DNA of 64,000 bases from Mycolicibacterium moriokaense (GTDB lineage Bacteria; Actinomycetota; Actinomycetes; Mycobacteriales; Mycobacteriaceae): contig NZ_AP022560.1 in NCBI RefSeq assembly GCF_010726085.1, forward strand, positions 620,001-684,000. The letters run 5' to 3'. Within the stretch, counting starts at the first letter, position 1. The number at the start of each line of letters is the position of its first letter. The position numbers were made by a program, and so were the translations under genes. The notes under the pieces were generated by a model. It searched no databases and had not been told where the DNA came from. It was given only the letters and a program-made list of their open reading frames with translations. Below, in pieces: positions 8,632 to 16,811 of this stretch.

Positions 8632-8961
8632 TCCTGCGGCAACGAGGGTGGCCCCGCGGGTTATTCCGGGTCGCGCCGATAGGGGGCACGATCCCGACCG
8701 AGGCCGTCGGGATGACGAACGAGTCCGGTCGTGAGAAACCGTCGAGATGAATCAGCGTTGTGGGAGTCGCGTACCCCGCCCGCTACCTGCTGTCCGACGA
8801 GTCACGGTTCATGACCCGTCAGCAGATCCTTCTCGACGGGGTGCCACTGGTCCGGTGAGCAATCTTCTCCGTCCGCGTTTCGATAACAATTCGAAACCTG
8901 TTGTGTTGCAACATCAGACATGCGGGTCGGTGAAACCGTTCGCGGACCCTATTGTCACAAG
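8632..8961. other. 330-bp intergenic region with an SDR gene remnant
   Basis: No intact gene is seen. The stretch lies between the divergently oriented MDR and glycoside hydrolase genes. It contains a short plus-strand remnant of a dehydrogenase gene (8751-8858). The final 100 bases before 8962 should hold the promoter of the hydrolase gene. Confidence 0.6.
8751..8858 (+). pseudogene. C-terminal remnant of a short-chain dehydrogenase gene
   Basis: The frame starting at 8751 reads YPARYLLSDESRFMTRQQIL and then LDGVPLVR before TGA at 8856-8858. This matches the typical SDR C-terminus, where a YLLSDES..F.TGQ segment precedes VDGG. A stop at 8748-8750 lies directly upstream and the Rossmann and catalytic parts are missing. 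Two family glycines are replaced (TRQ for TGQ, GVP for GG). It is a decayed tail of a lost gene. Confidence 0.55.
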
Positions 8962-10098
8962 GTGCACCGCAGAACCGCCCTGAAACTGCCGTTGTACCTG
9001 GCAGCAGCCGCGGCACTGACCAAAATCCCCCTCGCCTCGGCTGCGGAAGGTCGATGGTCGGCTGAGCGTGCTCACGCCTGGTACGAGGCTCAGGGTTGGC
9101 TACTCGGCGCGAACTACGTCACCTCGAACGCCGTCAACCAGATCGAGATGTTCCAGGCGGGCACGTACGACCCGCGACGTATCGACGGCGAGCTCAGCGT
9201 CGCCAGGCGCATCGGGATGAACACGATGCGGGTGTTCCTCCATGATCAGCTGTGGGCCACCGACCGGGCGGGGTTCAGCCGCCGGCTCTCCGAGTTCGTC
9301 GCGATCGCGGCGAGCCACCACATCAAGCCGCTCTTCGTGCTGTTCGACTCGTGCTGGGATCCGTTACCGCGGGCGGGCCGTCAACGCGCGCCGATCAAGG
9401 GGGTGCACAACTCCGGCTGGGTGCAGAGTCCGGGGGCGCACCGGTTGCAGGATCCGGCGTACACCCGCGTCCTGCAGAGCTATGTCACCGGCGTCGTGGG
9501 ACTGTTCCGTAACGATCCGCGCGTCCTCGGCTGGGACGTCTGGAACGAGCCGGACAATCCGGCGCGCGACTACAAAAATGTGGAACACCCGGACAAGCTG
9601 GAACTCGTCGAGGCGTTCCTGCCCCACGTCTTCCAATGGGTGCGGGCCGTCAATCCGGTTCAACCGCTGACCAGCGGTGTGTGGCAGGGCCATTGGCGGG
9701 ACCCCGCCGGCCGCAGCTCGATCGCCAGCCTGCAACTCGAGCTCTCGGACGTGATCAGCTTCCACAGCTACGGCGATCCCGGCGAGTTCGAGGCCCGCAT
9801 CGACGAGCTCACCCCGCTGGGACGGCCCATCATCTGCACCGAGTACCTGGCCCGACAGCTGGGCAGCACTGTGGAGGGGATTCTTCCGATCGCCAAGCGG
9901 CGCAACGTCGGCGCGTACAACTGGGGCTTCGTCGCCGGACGGACGCAGACCTACTATCCGTGGGACTCGTGGCAGAAGCCGTACACCACGCTTCCCCAGA
10001 CATGGTTCAGCGATCTCATCCACCCTGACGGACGGGCCCACGACGACAACGAGATTCGCTTCATTCAAAAGCTCGCGGGAGTGGCCCGCCCCACCTGA
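8962..10098 (+). CDS. Tat-exported GH5-like (clan A) glycoside hydrolase
   Basis: A 378-residue cellulase-family TIM-barrel protein. From the GTG at 8962 it begins MHRRTALKLPL followed by a hydrophobic stretch and ASA, a twin-arginine signal peptide of about 28 residues. The acid/base glutamate is E196 in WNEPDN and the nucleophile is E294 in ICTEYLAR, both in the expected positions. It probably cleaves a beta-linked polysaccharide outside the membrane. An in-frame upstream ATG (8920) would bury the signal peptide, so the GTG is preferred. The substrate is unknown. Confidence 0.85.
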   Translation: MHRRTALKLPLYLAAAAALTKIPLASAAEGRWSAERAHAWYEAQGWLLGANYVTSNAVNQIEMFQAGTYDPRRIDGELSVARRIGMNTMRVFLHDQLWATDRAGFSRRLSEFVAIAASHHIKPLFVLFDSCWDPLPRAGRQRAPIKGVHNSGWVQSPGAHRLQDPAYTRVLQSYVTGVVGLFRNDPRVLGWDVWNEPDNPARDYKNVEHPDKLELVEAFLPHVFQWVRAVNPVQPLTSGVWQGHWRDPAGRSSIASLQLELSDVISFHSYGDPGEFEARIDELTPLGRPIICTEYLARQLGSTVEGILPIAKRRNVGAYNWGFVAGRTQTYYPWDSWQKPYTTLPQTWFSDLIHPDGRAHDDNEIRFIQKLAGVARPT

Positions 10099-10100
10099 GG

Positions 10101-10475
10101 TCACTTCGGCGCAGGACTGGCCTGGTAGGACACGATCTGCCAGTCCTTGCTCGTGCGGATGACGACGACGCCGATACGCAGGTGTACGGACTCCCGGTCG
10201 TGATACGCGAACTCCGCAGCCACGTAGCCGAGCGCCATATCGAAGCTGAGCCGACGGGATTCCAGGATCTGGTAGTCGACCGTCATCCCCGGTGGCTGCG
10301 TGTCGTAGTAGTCGTAAACTCCCTGCGGCCCAACGCTGTACGGGCGCAGCCCCTGAAAAATCGCCTGGTCGCTGAATACGCTGGCCACCAATGCCGGATC
10401 GTGAGCGTCGATCCCGTTCTTCCACTGGTCCAGCAGCGCGCGCAGAATCCCGTCAGCGTCCTGCACTTTGACCAC
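10101..10475 (-). CDS. NTF2/SnoaL-like small protein
   Basis: A 124-residue alpha+beta-barrel protein of the SnoaL/DUF4440 type. The N-terminal helix pair includes LLDQWKNGIDAHDPALVASVF, followed by strands ending WQIVSYQASPAP. Such proteins are small-molecule isomerases, dehydratases or binding proteins. It overlaps the end of the upstream SDR gene by 23 bases, so the two are co-transcribed and probably act on the same compound. It converges on the hydrolase gene with only two bases between the stops. Confidence 0.8.
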   Translation of the reverse strand: MVKVQDADGILRALLDQWKNGIDAHDPALVASVFSDQAIFQGLRPYSVGPQGVYDYYDTQPPGMTVDYQILESRRLSFDMALGYVAAEFAYHDRESVHLRIGVVVIRTSKDWQIVSYQASPAPK

Positions 10476-11157
10476 CGTCCACGTGCACGATGTCGCCGGT
10501 GACGAAGCCGGCCTGCTCGAGGTACAACACCGCGTCGACGGCGTCGTCGACGTGCCCGAGTCGCTCCATGGGATTCAGCGATGCCAGGGCCTCGTGCGTC
10601 GACGGGTCATGCATCGGTGTGCTGATCACCCCGAGAGCGACCGAGTTGGCCCGGATCCCGCGACCGGCGTACTCGACTGCCAGCGCCTTGGTCGCAGCGT
10701 TGAGTCCACCCTTCGTCAGCGAAGCCAGCGCCGACGGCGCTTTCGAACTGGCCTGGTCGACCAAACTGGTGGAGATGGTGACGATGTGGCCGCCTGCTTG
10801 CATCACCTTCAATGCGGAACGGGTGACCTCGAAGAAGCCTCGCGTGTTCACTCCGGTGATCGCCTCGTAATCGGCGTCGGTGTATTCGGTGAACGGTTTG
10901 GCGATGAAGATACCGGCGTTGTTGACCACGGTGTCGACACGACCGAACCGTTGCATCGCGGCGTCGACTATGCGTTGGCCGACGCCTGGCGCCGAGATGT
11001 CACCTGCAACTGTGAGCACCATCGGGTCGTCGCTCTCGCCGATATGTCGGGAGTTGGCGACGACGGCGTAGCCCAGGTTGCGGTACCCCTGCACCAGTCC
11101 GGCACCGATGCCCTGGGAGGCACCGGTGATGATGGCGACTCGAGTCGAAGTATTCAT
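10453..11157 (-). CDS. SDR family oxidoreductase lacking the canonical catalytic tyrosine
   Basis: A 234-residue short-chain dehydrogenase. The dinucleotide-binding motif is GASQGIGAG near the N-terminus, NNAG follows, and the C-terminal VDGG is present. At the YxxxK position the sequence reads ASLTKGG: the lysine is kept but alanine replaces tyrosine. The protein may use another residue or be non-canonical. It forms an operon with the NTF2 gene and faces a LysR regulator across a 122-bp gap, the usual arrangement for a LysR-controlled enzyme. Confidence 0.87.
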   Translation of the reverse strand: MNTSTRVAIITGASQGIGAGLVQGYRNLGYAVVANSRHIGESDDPMVLTVAGDISAPGVGQRIVDAAMQRFGRVDTVVNNAGIFIAKPFTEYTDADYEAITGVNTRGFFEVTRSALKVMQAGGHIVTISTSLVDQASSKAPSALASLTKGGLNAATKALAVEYAGRGIRANSVALGVISTPMHDPSTHEALASLNPMERLGHVDDAVDAVLYLEQAGFVTGDIVHVDGGQSAGR

Positions 11158-11279
11158 GATCGTCCCTTTCCTCGTTCCTCGCGGTATGCGTGGCTCAACG
11201 TGGTGAGGACAGCGGTCATGCCTGGCAGACGCGACGAAACGGCTCCCTGCTGAGAGGCTGGGACTACTAGGCTGGGCCG

Positions 11280-12212
11280 ATGGAGCTGCGGCAGCTGCGA
11301 TACTTCGTCGCCGTGGCCGAGGAGCTGAACTTCGGTCGCGCGGCTCAACGTCTACGCATTGCCGGTCCGTCGCTGTCTCAACAGATCAAGGCTTTGGAAC
11401 GCGACCTCAAAGTGACGCTGTTCGACCGGGACCGGCGCTCCGTCGTACTCACACCCGCAGGCACGGCGTTGCTTCCGGATGCGCGAGCGCTGATCACCGC
11501 AGCAGACGAGTTGCGCAGGCGGGCAGGCGGTCTCGGAGCATCTCAACCCGTCCGCATCGGCTACGTGAACTGGTGTCCGACTGACTGGGTCGACCGCGCG
11601 GCAGGAGTCGCACAGTTGCGTGTGGACACCTGGGTGATGCCGTCTCACGCACAGGCCGCACGGGTGGCCGAAGGCAACCTCGACCTCGCAATCTGTTGGG
11701 TTCAGAACAGTGACCTGGAGTCACTGTCGCTACACGCTCGGCTCATCGGGGTGGATCGGCTGTATGCGCTCGAAGCCGGCTCCGATGAGTCGCCCGTCGA
11801 GGCACGCGACACCGTGGTTCTCGTCGATGCCGACGCCGCCAGTTGGTCGTCGTGGAATCGATACGGCGAGCAGTTCGCCGCTGCCACCGGTGCTCGCATC
11901 ATGCGGACCGACGACGGTGGTGTCACCGGTCCCACGTTCTTCGAGCATGTGCGGGGGTTGGGTTGCCCCGTCCTCAACAACCCGAAGGGACAGGACGAGC
12001 CGCTGCCGAGAGATCTCGTGCGGAGGCCGGTTGTCGATCCGTCACCGTTATGGACATGGTCGCTCGTGTGGCGGCGCAGTGAGGACAATCCGTCGGTCCA
12101 CGCTTTGATAGACGAATTCACGCGGGGTGTCGGGGATTTCAGTCTCGGCGACGCTTCGATCTGGTTGCCTGCCGACGATCCGCATCAGGCCCGCGACGAC
12201 GGCCGCAGCTAG
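11280..12212 (+). CDS. LysR family transcriptional regulator
   Basis: A 310-residue LysR regulator. The winged helix-turn-helix spans residues 1-60 (MELRQLRYFVAVAEELNFGR, then SLSQQIKALE). The effector domain begins near residue 90 with VRIGYVNWCP. It is divergent from the SDR/NTF2 operon and probably controls it. Its last 165 bases overlap the 3' end of the convergent MFS gene. Confidence 0.92.
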   Translation: MELRQLRYFVAVAEELNFGRAAQRLRIAGPSLSQQIKALERDLKVTLFDRDRRSVVLTPAGTALLPDARALITAADELRRRAGGLGASQPVRIGYVNWCPTDWVDRAAGVAQLRVDTWVMPSHAQAARVAEGNLDLAICWVQNSDLESLSLHARLIGVDRLYALEAGSDESPVEARDTVVLVDADAASWSSWNRYGEQFAAATGARIMRTDDGGVTGPTFFEHVRGLGCPVLNNPKGQDEPLPRDLVRRPVVDPSPLWTWSLVWRRSEDNPSVHALIDEFTRGVGDFSLGDASIWLPADDPHQARDDGRS

Positions 12213-13283
12213 TACGGTGACCGCCGCCACCAGCAAAGCTGGCCGGTATCCTTCATGCAGCAACGGGCTTACCGCCGCGGGACCGACGATTTGACCGACC
12301 GAGTAGCCGACGGTCAGCAGTGCGACAGCTCGCGGGTACCGGAGCAGTCGGCCGGCCGCCAACGAGAGCGTGCTGACACCGATGAACGTGCCACCGAAGA
12401 GCACCGCTCCGATCAGTGCGGCCGCTACCCCGCCGAAGCAGCTTGCGATGGCGATCCCCACAGCCTGCACGCAAAGTGCCGCCACGAGCAGTCCCGGGTG
12501 CGACCACCGAGCACTGAGCGCGGCCCACAGTGCGGCCGACGGCACAGTCGCAAGACCGACGACCAACCACGTTCCGCCGCCAAGCCAATGGGGTGCGCCC
12601 TGAGCCACGGCGGCGACGAGAAACGTGCCGGCAATGATGTATCCGACGCCCTCCAGGGTGTAGCTCGCGGCGAGCAGTGCGAAGGCGCGGTGCGGCGGAC
12701 GAGCCTCGACATCGTTCGGCGGTGTCCCCGGCGACGGGGCTTCTGGCGCCGCGCGCATCGCCCATGCGACGGCGGCCAATACGGCGGCCGCAGCCGCCGA
12801 GGTCAACCACGCCAGCTGCCAGTGCCTGCTGGCCAGCACCAGAACTGCAGACAGCGCGATGCCGCCGCCAACCCCGCCTAGTCCCCAGCCGGCCAGATGG
12901 GCTGGCTGTCCGTGCAGATGCTGCAGCAGGGTGTTGACGGCGATCACGAACACCAGCGCGCTGGTGAGTCCTGTCAGGGCTCGCAGCGCCAACCACTCAA
13001 TTGCGTTGGTGGCCAGAGGCATTACCGCCAGGCTGGCTACGAGCACGGTAAGCGAGACGCGACAGACACGGACGGAGTGTGCGGCTCTTGGCCAGATGGA
13101 ACCGGCCAGCGCGCCGGCAAGGTAGCCCCCGTAATTGGCTGTTGCCAATGCTGCTGCGGTGTGCGGGGCAAGAGCTGCCTGCGTTGTCATCAGCGGCAGG
13201 ATCGGCGTGTACACGAATCGGCCGATACCCATGGCGGCGGCGAGGGCCGCGGCGCTCCGCACGATGTGTCTGTGATGGTGCAT
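12048..13283 (-). CDS. MFS transporter (YbfB/YjiJ-like)
   Basis: A 411-residue inner-membrane transporter with about 12 hydrophobic segments. It starts MHHHRHIVRSAAALAAAMG, and GIGRFVYTPILPLM is the hallmark of the YbfB/YjiJ group. The ATG at 13283 was chosen because the open frame extends far upstream into sequence with no transporter character. Its final 55 residues are hydrophilic and overlap the LysR gene on the other strand. The substrate is unknown. Confidence 0.86.
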   Translation of the reverse strand: MHHHRHIVRSAAALAAAMGIGRFVYTPILPLMTTQAALAPHTAAALATANYGGYLAGALAGSIWPRAAHSVRVCRVSLTVLVASLAVMPLATNAIEWLALRALTGLTSALVFVIAVNTLLQHLHGQPAHLAGWGLGGVGGGIALSAVLVLASRHWQLAWLTSAAAAAVLAAVAWAMRAAPEAPSPGTPPNDVEARPPHRAFALLAASYTLEGVGYIIAGTFLVAAVAQGAPHWLGGGTWLVVGLATVPSAALWAALSARWSHPGLLVAALCVQAVGIAIASCFGGVAAALIGAVLFGGTFIGVSTLSLAAGRLLRYPRAVALLTVGYSVGQIVGPAAVSPLLHEGYRPALLVAAVTVLAAAVVAGLMRIVGRQPDRSVAETEIPDTPREFVYQSVDRRIVLTAPPHERPCP

Positions 13284-13649
13284 CTGCCCATCGTGGGACG
13301 GCGTGATCGCGCCGGCCAGGACGGAAGCACTCGCAGCTGGAAGGGGTTGCCTCCCAACCGAGGGGAGAGCCCGCAGCGCCCGCAGTATTGACGTGAGCGA
13401 CGAAGCTCGCAGAGTCCTCCCTTCTGCGGTGGTGGCGCATGGGGTCCCGTCGCCGACGACGGCATCCCCGGCGACAATGCGGCCGACGGCGGCATACCGG
13501 CGCCGTCTCTGGTGCCGAACACCAACGGCACGATGGGCCTTCCCGGCACACCTGAGGTCTAGGCCGGACGGGATGTCGAGGACACCGTGACGGCTCCGTC
13601 CCAGGGGTGAGCGATCAACAACGGTCGCCACACTGATAGGGAGGAAGCC
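13284..13649. other. 366-bp intergenic region, possible protein-tail remnant
   Basis: No intact gene is supported. In the plus frame 13392-13562 the text reads GGGAWGPVADDGIP and later PAPSLVPNTNGTMGLPGTP before a TAG. That Gly/Pro-rich style resembles tails of small secreted mycobacterial proteins, but the frame has no start codon or signal peptide. The last 30 bases carry the strong ribosome-binding site of the YciI gene. Confidence 0.4.
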
Positions 13650-14060
13650 ATGCCCAAGTACCTGTTTCTCAAGCACTACCGGGGCGCGCCGGCGTCGGTC
13701 AACGATGTGCCGATGGACCAATGGGCGCCTGACGAGGTCAGGGCCCATATCCAGTACATGCAGGACTACGCCGACCGGCTCAGAGACAGCGGCGAGTACG
13801 TCGACAGCCAGGCATTGATGCCCGAGGGGGCCTGGGTGCGCTATGACGGTGAGGGCAAGCCACCCGTGACTGATGGGCCATTCGCGGAGACCAAGGATCT
13901 GATCGCGGGGTACATGATCGTCGACGTCGACTCCTATGAGCGTGCCGTCGAACTGGCCGGAGAGTTGTCGGCGGCGCCCGGCGCCGGCGGGAAGCCGATC
14001 CACGAGTGGCTCGAGGTACGACCGTTCATGAGCGGCGACCACCTTCCTCCCGCCGAGTGA
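13650..14060 (+). CDS. YciI-like DGPF-domain protein (sigma factor partner)
   Basis: A 136-residue YCII-superfamily protein. It contains the DGPF motif at residues 75-78 (VTDGPFAETKDLIAGY) and begins MPKYLFLKHYRGAP. A strong ribosome-binding site, AGGGAGGAA, lies just upstream of the ATG. The gene overlaps the following ECF sigma gene by one base. Genes of this family are the conserved neighbours of ECF42 sigma factors; the molecular role of DGPF proteins is not settled. Confidence 0.92.
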   Translation: MPKYLFLKHYRGAPASVNDVPMDQWAPDEVRAHIQYMQDYADRLRDSGEYVDSQALMPEGAWVRYDGEGKPPVTDGPFAETKDLIAGYMIVDVDSYERAVELAGELSAAPGAGGKPIHEWLEVRPFMSGDHLPPAE

Positions 14061-15226
14061 TGTCCGCCGCCGCGGTCGACGAAGCGCGACTCCGGGACCT
14101 GATTCCCGGTGTGTTGGCCGCGCTCGTTCGCCGTGGCGCCGACTTCACGGCCGCCGAGGATGCTGTGCAGGAGGCGCTGATCCGGGCCTGGGAGGCATGG
14201 GTGACGGGGTCCGCTAACCCACCCGACGATCCCAAGGGCTGGCTGATCACTACCGCGTGGCGGCGCTTCCTCGACCTCACTCGTTCCGATATCTCGCGTC
14301 ACCTTCGTGAAGAGAAGGTGTTCAACGAGCCGCCGCCCGGGCCGGTCGAATCCACCGACGACACCCTCGAGCTCTACTTCCTGTGCGCACATCCGAGCCT
14401 CACGCCGTCGTCGGCCATAGCGCTGACGCTGCGCGCCGTCGGGGGTCTGACCACTCGACAGATCGCGCAGGCCTACCTCGTGCCCGAAGCGACGATGGCA
14501 CAACGGATCAGCCGGGCCAAGCGGACCGTCAGCGAGGTTCGGCTCAATCGTCCCGGCGACCTGCGCACGGTGTTGAAGGTGCTGTATCTGATCTTCAACG
14601 AGGGGTACAGCGGCGACGTCGATCTCGCCGAAGAAGCGCTCCGGCTGGCCCGCCAGCTGGCCGGGATGACCGACGACGAAGAGGTCGCGGGCCTGCTCGC
14701 GCTTTTCCTGCTGCACCATGCGCGGCGGCCGGCCCGTACCCGCGCCGACGGCAGCCTCGTGCCGCTGGCCGAGCAGGATCGGACGTTGTGGCGCCGAGAC
14801 CTGGTTGCCGAAGGCGTCGCGGTGCTGCAGGCAGCGCTCGCCCGCGACCGGCTCGGCGAGTATCAGGCGCAGGCCGCGATCGCCGCGCTGCACGCCGACG
14901 CGCAGAGCGCCGGCGAGACCGACTGGGTGCAGATCGTCGAGTGGTACGACGAGCTCGTCGCGCTCACGGACAGTCCGGTGGTACGGCTCAATCGTGCCGT
15001 CGCCGTCGGAGAGGCCGATGGGCCGCAGGCGGGGCTGGCGGCGCTCGCTGAGCTCGACCCGACGCTGCCGCGTTATACCGCCGCGCTCGCCCATCTACGT
15101 GAGAAGACAGGTGAATTCGACTCGGCCGCAGATCTTTACGCGCAGGCCGCCGCGCAGGCGCACACCGTCGCCGAACGCAACCACCTCACCAGGAAGGCGG
15201 CCACGCTGCGTCACAGGATCACGTAG
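14060..15226 (+). CDS. ECF42-type RNA polymerase sigma factor with C-terminal extension
   Basis: A 388-residue extracytoplasmic-function sigma factor. Region 2 lies at about residues 10-80 (AEDAVQEALIRAWEAW, then GWLITTAWRRFLD). Region 4 lies near 120-165 (LTTRQIAQAYLVPEATMAQR). A roughly 200-residue helical C-terminal extension (DUF6596/TPR-like) follows, starting near LKVLYLIFNEGY. This extension and the DGPF gene directly upstream define the ECF42 group, which has no classical anti-sigma factor. The ATG at 14060 overlaps the preceding stop; an earlier in-frame start at 14006 is less likely. Confidence 0.92.
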   Translation: MSAAAVDEARLRDLIPGVLAALVRRGADFTAAEDAVQEALIRAWEAWVTGSANPPDDPKGWLITTAWRRFLDLTRSDISRHLREEKVFNEPPPGPVESTDDTLELYFLCAHPSLTPSSAIALTLRAVGGLTTRQIAQAYLVPEATMAQRISRAKRTVSEVRLNRPGDLRTVLKVLYLIFNEGYSGDVDLAEEALRLARQLAGMTDDEEVAGLLALFLLHHARRPARTRADGSLVPLAEQDRTLWRRDLVAEGVAVLQAALARDRLGEYQAQAAIAALHADAQSAGETDWVQIVEWYDELVALTDSPVVRLNRAVAVGEADGPQAGLAALAELDPTLPRYTAALAHLREKTGEFDSAADLYAQAAAQAHTVAERNHLTRKAATLRHRIT

Positions 15227-15347
15227 CCGAGGGCTTATCGACTTCGTCTTCGGGCAACGGAAGCGCCTCAGCGCCAGGTGTGGCGGGCGCCAGGACGTCC
15301 TCGTCCTTGACGGGTTTGGACGCGGCGTGCTCATCGGGTGTGGTCAT
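15219..15347 (-). CDS. small acidic protein, 42 residues (unknown function)
   Basis: A short open frame reading MTTPDEHAASKPVKDEDVL and ending EDEVDKPSAT. It is rich in Asp, Glu, Pro and Ala and has no membrane segment. GGGAG lies about six bases upstream of the ATG. It overlaps the end of the convergent sigma factor gene by eight bases and lies downstream of the NDH-like gene on the same strand. The ribosome-binding site and coherent composition favour a real gene; nothing indicates its function. Confidence 0.6.
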   Translation of the reverse strand: MTTPDEHAASKPVKDEDVLAPATPGAEALPLPEDEVDKPSAT

Positions 15348-15390
15348 GTCTGCTCCCGTACCCCGACTCGTTCCGTCGTAACCGGAACGG

Positions 15391-16737
15391 TCATTGGTCA
15401 GCGGAGCGCTTCCCCTGATGCACCGGCGATTCCCAGGTGTAGGGCTCCTCGGGATGGCCCGATCCGCCGAGGATGAACGAGCGGTCGCTCCGATTGGCCC
15501 GTGCGATCGTCGCCAACCACGTTCCGACCGTGCTGAACCGGTTGCGTACGCCCGTGAGGAACGCGATGTGGATCAAGCCCCAGCCGAGCCAGCCCAGGGC
15601 GCCGCTCATCTTTATCGGCCCGACCTGCAGCACGGCGTGGCCTCGGCTGATATACGCCGCCGAACCGAGGTCGCGATAGCGAAAGGCCTTGCGCCCGCGC
15701 CCATCGAGATCCCGCCGAATGGACGCGGCGACGTGGAGTCCGCCCTGCATGGCATTCTCGGCCACGCCCGGTAGGCCGTCGCGGCCGGCCAGATCGCCGA
15801 TGACGAACACCTCGGGGTGCCCGGCCACCGACAGATCGGCATTCACGGCAATGCGCCCCGACCGGTCGGTGTCGGCGCCCAGCACTTCCGCGGCATGTCG
15901 CGCGAAGGGCACCGCCTCGACTCCTGCCGTCCAGAGGACGGTGCGCGTGGCGTGATCCCTGCTGGGGCCACCGTCTTTCGGGCTCACCGTCACACCGTCG
16001 CGCCGGACGTCGGAGACGTGCACACCGAAGTGCAACTCGACACCCAACTCCTCGAGCACCCGCGTCGCCCGGTCGGTGAGCGCCGGGGTGAAGCTCTTGA
16101 GCACACGATCGCCACCGTCGAACAGCAGCACCCGGGCCTCTTCGGGTTCGATGCTGTGAAACTCGTTGGCCAGCGAGCGGGTCGCGAGTTCCCTTATCTG
16201 TCCGGCTAGTTCGACGCCCGTGGGCCCTGCACCCGCGACGGCGAAGGTCAGCCATTGATCGCGCTCCGGACCGGCGGGCAGCGATTCGGCGATTTCGAAC
16301 GCCGCGAACACGCGCCGCCGAATGCTGAGCGCGTCGTCGAGCGTCTTCATCCCGGGCGCCCAGGCGGCGAATTCCTCGTTGCCGAAGTAAGACTGGCGCA
16401 TCCCGGCCGCGATGACGAGGTAGTCGTAGTCGAGGTCGAACTGCGATTCGTCGGGGCGACGGGCCGTGACGCGGCGTGCGCTGGGGTCGAGCCGGACCGC
16501 CTCACCGAGGAGCGTCTGGACATTGCGGTGATGCTCGAATTCTTCACGTAGCGACCGGCTGATCTGGCCGATGCTCAACGTCCCCGTCGCGCATTGGTAC
16601 AGCAGCGGCTGAAACACGTGGCAGGCGGTGCGGTCGAGCAGCGTCACGTCCACGTCCACCCGGCCGAGTCGGCGGGCACAGAACAACCCGCCGAAGCCGC
16701 CGCCGATGACCAGTACCTTGGGACGATCGCCGGTCAT
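15391..16737 (-). CDS. NADH dehydrogenase type II-like FAD oxidoreductase
   Basis: A 448-residue flavoprotein. The N-terminal FAD motif is VLVIGGGFGGLFCARRL, the NADH-binding motif is VAGAGPTGVELAGQ near residue 170, and the second FAD motif is FVIGDLAG near residue 315. The C-terminus carries hydrophobic helices (MSGALGWLGWGLIHIAFL) for membrane attachment, as in NDH-2. It probably passes electrons from NADH to quinone without pumping protons. It may be a paralogue of the main Ndh; the sequence does not show its physiological role. Confidence 0.87.
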   Translation of the reverse strand: MTGDRPKVLVIGGGFGGLFCARRLGRVDVDVTLLDRTACHVFQPLLYQCATGTLSIGQISRSLREEFEHHRNVQTLLGEAVRLDPSARRVTARRPDESQFDLDYDYLVIAAGMRQSYFGNEEFAAWAPGMKTLDDALSIRRRVFAAFEIAESLPAGPERDQWLTFAVAGAGPTGVELAGQIRELATRSLANEFHSIEPEEARVLLFDGGDRVLKSFTPALTDRATRVLEELGVELHFGVHVSDVRRDGVTVSPKDGGPSRDHATRTVLWTAGVEAVPFARHAAEVLGADTDRSGRIAVNADLSVAGHPEVFVIGDLAGRDGLPGVAENAMQGGLHVAASIRRDLDGRGRKAFRYRDLGSAAYISRGHAVLQVGPIKMSGALGWLGWGLIHIAFLTGVRNRFSTVGTWLATIARANRSDRSFILGGSGHPEEPYTWESPVHQGKRSADQ

Positions 16738-16811
16738 CTCGAGTCAGCTCCCGGACGAGTCTTCATCGCTAAGCCGTACCCGCTGCGGCGACTTAATCCA
16801 CCTGCTCTGCG

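Noticed and set aside
9364..10425. Minus-strand frame of 353 codons across the GH5-like gene and NTF2 gene
   Set aside because: It crosses two real genes on both strands and shows no family features.
13284..14042. N-terminal extension of the MFS gene in its open frame
   Set aside because: The added 253 residues are not hydrophobic and run antisense to the YciI gene; the transporter starts at MHHHRHIV.
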